A stretch of 8,030 nt of DNA from Bacteroidota bacterium (GTDB lineage Bacteria > Bacteroidota > Bacteroidia > Flavobacteriales > Flavobacteriaceae): NCBI GenBank assembly GCA_006227965.1, contig SBFL01000400.1, forward strand, positions 1-8,030, in the 5' to 3' direction. How positions within the stretch are numbered: the first letter of the stretch is position 1; the number at the start of each line of letters is the position of its first letter. Below are positions 4,736-8,030 of the stretch, piece after piece. Below the pieces are notes generated by a model. That model did not search any database, was not told where the DNA came from, and worked only from the letters and a program-made list of their open reading frames with translations. The translations under genes were made by a program, and so were the position numbers.

Positions 4736-7339
4736 TCAGAATTGTTGCCCAATGATGAAGTGAGTTTGCCATCCGCTGGGCCCTGTGCCCACAGAAGAAG
4801 GTCTCAGGTCCTCATCGAAGCCATATCCAAAGTCGATCCCTAACAAGCCGAAGGCGGGCATGAAAATACGAAGCCCTACTCCAGCGGCTCTTCGTAATTC
4901 AAACGGATTAAACTCCTGAAAATTGTTGAAGGAGTTACCGGCTTCCAAAAAGGTCAGGGCATAAATGGATGCCGTTGGTTTTAAGGTAAGCGGATACCGA
5001 AGCTCCAATGAATATTTGTTGTACACGATACCTCCCTCCTGTTGCTGGGTAATCGGGTCCACAGGTGTAAGGGAGTTGTTTTCATATCCCCTCAACTGGA
5101 TTACCTCCCGGCCGTCCAGGGTAAAGTTCCGGCCTAAACCATCCCCTCCCAGGAAAAAGCGTTCGAAAGGTACTTTTCCCACATCCGGGTTATAGGACCC
5201 GAGGAATCCGAATTCCACATTGGTCCTCAGCACCAGTTTATCCACGATCCTGGTGTACCAGTCCGCCTTGAATTTGATTTTATAGTATTCCAGCCACCGG
5301 AATCGCTCCTGATCCACGGCCTCCAGTTCGGCCTGTTCCCTAGGGGTCAGCGGCCGCTCCGTACCGATGGTTTCCAGTTCTTCGCTCCGCGCCTTCAGGG
5401 ACGCGTAATCCTTGTTGTTGAAAAGGGAATAGGGAGGCGTGAATTTTCCAGTGATCTCAAAAACACTTCCCGTCAGGGGGAAAATAAGTCCCGGCCCTGC
5501 AGAGCTCCTCGATATACCAATGGTGTAGGCAAGGCTGTTGGAGGTGCCGTTGCCGAAGTTAAACAACCCGGTGCGATAATTCTTGAAATTATAGAACTGA
5601 TAGCTCAGGGCGTGGGAGACGGTAAAATAATCGTCCGGCCACTGTACACGTTTAGCCATGCCCGCGGAAATCCCGGAAATGGCAAATTGCTGGTTTTTAT
5701 CTACCTGAACCCTTCCGTTCTGGTCAAAGGAAGCCAGGAACTGCTGGGTACGGGACAGGGACAGGTTAAACCGGACCGGTTTGCGGCCGCCGAGCCATGG
5801 CTCGGAGAAATTGAGGCTGTAGACCCTAAAGGTCCGGCTCGCCTGGAGCCTGAGTGCGAATGTCTGCCCATCCCCCATCGGAACCGGTTTATAGGCATCC
5901 TTGTTAAAGATATTCTGGATGGAAAAGTTGTTGAAGGACAACCCAAGGGTCCCTATAAAACCTCCTCCTCCATATCCTCCCTGGAGTTCCACCTGACTGG
6001 CACCGGACTCCACCAGGTCGAACTTAAGGTCAACAGTCCCCTCGTTCGGGTCGGGATTTTCGATTTCGGGGCGAATTTGTTCCGGATCGAAAAAGCCCAG
6101 CTGACCGAGTTCCCGCACCGAACGGATGATGTCGTCCTTGCTGTATTTCTGTCCGGGCCGCGTGCGCAGTTCCCGGAAGATTACATGGTCATTGGTCTTA
6201 TCGTTCCCAAAGACATTTATCTTATTCAAAAAGGTCTCTTTGCCCTCAATGATCCGAATCTCAAAATCAATGGTGTCATTCTCGGCCGATACCTCCACAG
6301 GGTTGATACGGGAAAAAAGATACCCGTTGTTCTGATAGAGGTTTGTAAGGTCCTCCCCGTCGGGTTTGGTCTCGTCGGCAATCCGCTTGCGAAGCTGAAC
6401 CCCGTTATAGGTATCCCCCTTTTTTATCCCAAGGACCTGGCTTAGCTGCCGGTCGGTATAGACCGTATTCCCAACGAAATCAATTTCCCCAAAGTAGTAC
6501 TTGTCTCCCTCCTCTATCTTGAAGAGGATATCGATTTTTTTATCGTTTACCTGGTGGATGGAATCGGAAAGGATCCGGGCATCCCGGTACCCACTCTCTG
6601 CATAGGCATCGATCAGGGATTTGAGGTCTTCCTGATAATCTTCTTCAATGTACTTTGATTTCTTCCAAAACCGTCCAAATTTCTTCTCTTTGGTGTTTTT
6701 CATCGCCCGGCGCAGCTTGGAGGAAGAAATTTTTTCGTTCCCTTCAAAGACAATATCCCTGACCTTTACCCGGTTGCCCTTGTTAATATTGATCACCATA
6801 TCCTGGGCATTGGTCTCGGAGGTGTCCACCTTGGTGGCAATGGTCACCCTTGAGTTGAGATAACCCTGTTTTTGATACTTGTTTTCAAGGTAATTTTTGG
6901 TATTTGCAATGAGGCTCTGCGTGATTTTCTTCCCTTTTTTAAGGTCGGTATCATTGATCAGATCGTCCACCTTCCGGCGCTTGACCCCATAGATGGTTAC
7001 CTCTGAAAGGGTGGGACGCTCCTCGATATGCAGCTCCAGGTAAATGTTGTCCCCGTCTATACGGGTGATGTAGAATTCAACGTCCGTGAAGAGTTCGAGA
7101 CTCCAAAGCTTATTGATTATCTGGCTGATCTCGTCTCCGGGGATGGTGATGGGCTGTCCCTCCCGAAGTCCGGTATAGGTCTTGACGGTTTGCTCGTTGT
7201 AACTCTGCAAACCGGTTACCTCCAGCCCCGCAAGGATGTACTTTTTTCCGTTCTCGTATGAAATATCCTGGGCGGCAGTTTGATAAGTAAGCAGAAAAGC
7301 CAGGATCAATAGAAGACCAAGTGGTAATACCCCCCGCAT
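4736..7339 (-). CDS. bamA: Outer membrane protein assembly factor BamA
   Basis: The 867-residue product (from ATG 7337-7339) is the core of the BAM complex, which folds beta-barrel proteins into the outer membrane. The signal peptide is MRGVLPLGLLLILAFLLTYQ, ending TAAQ near residue 24. Five POTRA domains follow, at about 35-107, 108-187, 189-278, 279-366 and 367-444, each with the family's GN or GL turn (such as VFEGNEKI, DFVGNTVYT, VFGNDKT). The 16-strand barrel fills about 445-867. It has FERFFLGGDGLGRNF and the loop-6 motif LRGY (R750, equivalent to VRGF/Y) and ends in a beta-signal closing with phenylalanine. A TTG 33 nt upstream would extend the frame into uppS; the ATG is preferred because it sits right at the signal peptide. 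It is 4 nt from the uppS stop, so one operon. A charged insertion at about 640-680 of the barrel is unusual. Confidence 0.97.
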   Translation of the reverse strand: MRGVLPLGLLLILAFLLTYQTAAQDISYENGKKYILAGLEVTGLQSYNEQTVKTYTGLREGQPITIPGDEISQIINKLWSLELFTDVEFYITRIDGDNIYLELHIEERPTLSEVTIYGVKRRKVDDLINDTDLKKGKKITQSLIANTKNYLENKYQKQGYLNSRVTIATKVDTSETNAQDMVININKGNRVKVRDIVFEGNEKISSSKLRRAMKNTKEKKFGRFWKKSKYIEEDYQEDLKSLIDAYAESGYRDARILSDSIHQVNDKKIDILFKIEEGDKYYFGEIDFVGNTVYTDRQLSQVLGIKKGDTYNGVQLRKRIADETKPDGEDLTNLYQNNGYLFSRINPVEVSAENDTIDFEIRIIEGKETFLNKINVFGNDKTNDHVIFRELRTRPGQKYSKDDIIRSVRELGQLGFFDPEQIRPEIENPDPNEGTVDLKFDLVESGASQVELQGGYGGGGFIGTLGLSFNNFSIQNIFNKDAYKPVPMGDGQTFALRLQASRTFRVYSLNFSEPWLGGRKPVRFNLSLSRTQQFLASFDQNGRVQVDKNQQFAISGISAGMAKRVQWPDDYFTVSHALSYQFYNFKNYRTGLFNFGNGTSNSLAYTIGISRSSAGPGLIFPLTGSVFEITGKFTPPYSLFNNKDYASLKARSEELETIGTERPLTPREQAELEAVDQERFRWLEYYKIKFKADWYTRIVDKLVLRTNVEFGFLGSYNPDVGKVPFERFFLGGDGLGRNFTLDGREVIQLRGYENNSLTPVDPITQQQEGGIVYNKYSLELRYPLTLKPTASIYALTFLEAGNSFNNFQEFNPFELRRAAGVGLRIFMPAFGLLGIDFGYGFDEDLRPSSVGTGPSGWQTHFIIGQQF

Positions 7340-7343
7340 ACCA

Positions 7344-8030
7344 CTAGTTAAGTTGTTCGCTCGTTTTTCCAAATCTACGTTCTCTGTTCTGATAACTTTT
7401 GATCGCCTCGATCAGATGCGCCTCGCTGAAATCCGGCCAGAACACCTTCGTAAAATACAATTCGGCGTACGCAATCTGCCATAACAAAAAATTGCTGATC
7501 CGATATTCCCCACTGGTACGGATTAGCAAGTCTACATCTGGCAAATCGTGCGTGTAAAGATGCTTATTAATAATGGTTTCATCAATATCCCCGGATGAAA
7601 TTATATTATTTTTAACTTTGGATGCCAGGTCCCTGAAAGCGGACGTTAACTCCTCCCGTGAACCATAGCTCAGGGCCAGTGTAAGGGTCATCGCATCGTT
7701 GTTCCTGGTCTGGTGTATCACCTCTTCGAGTTCCTCGAGTGCTTTTTCCGGAAGGGTGTTGATTAATCCGATGGCATTCAAACGGATATTGTTCTTCGTC
7801 AGCGTTTTTAACTCTTTCCTGAGAGAGGATACAAGAAGGCGCATTAGGGTGTCCACCTCCATTTTAGGGCGATTCCAGTTTTCGGTACTGAAGGCGTAAA
7901 GGGTGAGGAATTTTATTCCGATCTTCGCTGCGGACTCAACGGTCTGGCGCACGGCGCGGACCCCGTTCTCATGTCCAAAAACGCGCATTTTCCCCCGTTC
8001 CTTGGCCCAACGGCCGTTTCCGTCCATGAT
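7344..8030 (-). CDS. uppS: Isoprenyl transferase (undecaprenyl diphosphate synthase), 5' end cut by window
   Basis: The visible 228 codons begin inside the conserved IMDGNGRW motif, so the true start lies a few tens of codons beyond position 8030; the methionine at 8025-8027 is internal. The enzyme condenses isopentenyl diphosphate units onto farnesyl diphosphate in cis to make the C55 carrier used for peptidoglycan and surface-glycan synthesis, acting at the cytoplasmic membrane face. The cis-prenyltransferase motifs are complete: MDGNGRW with the catalytic aspartate, GHENG, YAFSTENWNRP, SYGSREE, and the C-terminal DLLIRTSGEYRISNFLLWQ with AYAELYF and WPDF, then NRERRFG. Stop TAG is 4 nt before the bamA ATG, implying co-transcription. 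Nothing in the sequence suggests a different chain-length specificity. Confidence 0.96.
   Translation of the reverse strand: MMDGNGRWAKERGKMRVFGHENGVRAVRQTVESAAKIGIKFLTLYAFSTENWNRPKMEVDTLMRLLVSSLRKELKTLTKNNIRLNAIGLINTLPEKALEELEEVIHQTRNNDAMTLTLALSYGSREELTSAFRDLASKVKNNIISSGDIDETIINKHLYTHDLPDVDLLIRTSGEYRISNFLLWQIAYAELYFTKVFWPDFSEAHLIEAIKSYQNRERRFGKTSEQLN

Noticed and set aside
5612..6445. Long plus-strand open frame of 277 codons opposite bamA
   Set aside because: It is antisense to the BamA POTRA/barrel region, with no recognisable domain and no promoter or ribosome site; a shadow of the coding strand.
1..8030. Search for CRISPR arrays, insertion sequences, tRNA or defence genes
   Set aside because: No regularly spaced repeats, transposase motifs, terminal inverted repeats or tRNA-like folds were seen; coding density is filled by housekeeping and envelope genes.

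Overview
The window is ordinary chromosomal DNA from a member of the Bacteroidota, most likely a Flavobacteriaceae bacterium with a fairly high GC content. Four things point there: the gene order uppS-bamA-ompH-ompH-murI, a free-standing 2TM-domain protein next to a flavobacterial-type dihydrofolate reductase, the lack of strong Shine-Dalgarno sequences at most starts, and several TAnnTTTG-like promoter boxes. A Robiginitalea/Muricauda-like lineage is my guess from composition and protein style, not something I could test.

Layout. Positions 1-204 (minus) hold the N-terminal part of a small isoamylase early-set (CBM48-like) protein cut by the window edge. A short AT-rich gap follows, then a class V PLP-dependent aminotransferase-fold enzyme (350-1453, minus). 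It is divergent from a two-gene plus-strand unit: a small 2TM membrane protein (1505-1894) and folA (1891-2388), which overlap by 4 nt. folA meets murI (2385-3173, minus) tail to tail with a 4-nt overlap. A strong intrinsic terminator at about 3198-3234 separates murI from the envelope-biogenesis cluster upstream of it. That cluster, all on the minus strand and transcribed right to left, is uppS (3' portion, 7344-8030), bamA (4736-7339), a long OmpH/Skp-like protein with a charged C-terminal tail (3814-4635), and a short canonical OmpH/Skp protein (3258-3767).

How the genes fit together. UppS makes the C55 lipid carrier for peptidoglycan and surface glycans. BamA folds outer-membrane beta-barrels. 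The two Skp/OmpH proteins are probable periplasmic chaperones that would deliver barrel substrates to BamA. MurI supplies D-glutamate for peptidoglycan but looks like a separate transcription unit. FolA is housekeeping folate metabolism. The class V enzyme and the glycan-binding fragment have no clear link to the rest.

I found no mobile element, CRISPR array, RNA gene or defence system, and no convincing undescribed system. The points most worth a second look are the A10 tract at the 2TM/folA junction together with a TTG start, the long charged tail on the first OmpH protein, and a charged insertion in the BamA barrel. All real genes found are listed; every stretch without a gene is shorter than 150 nt.
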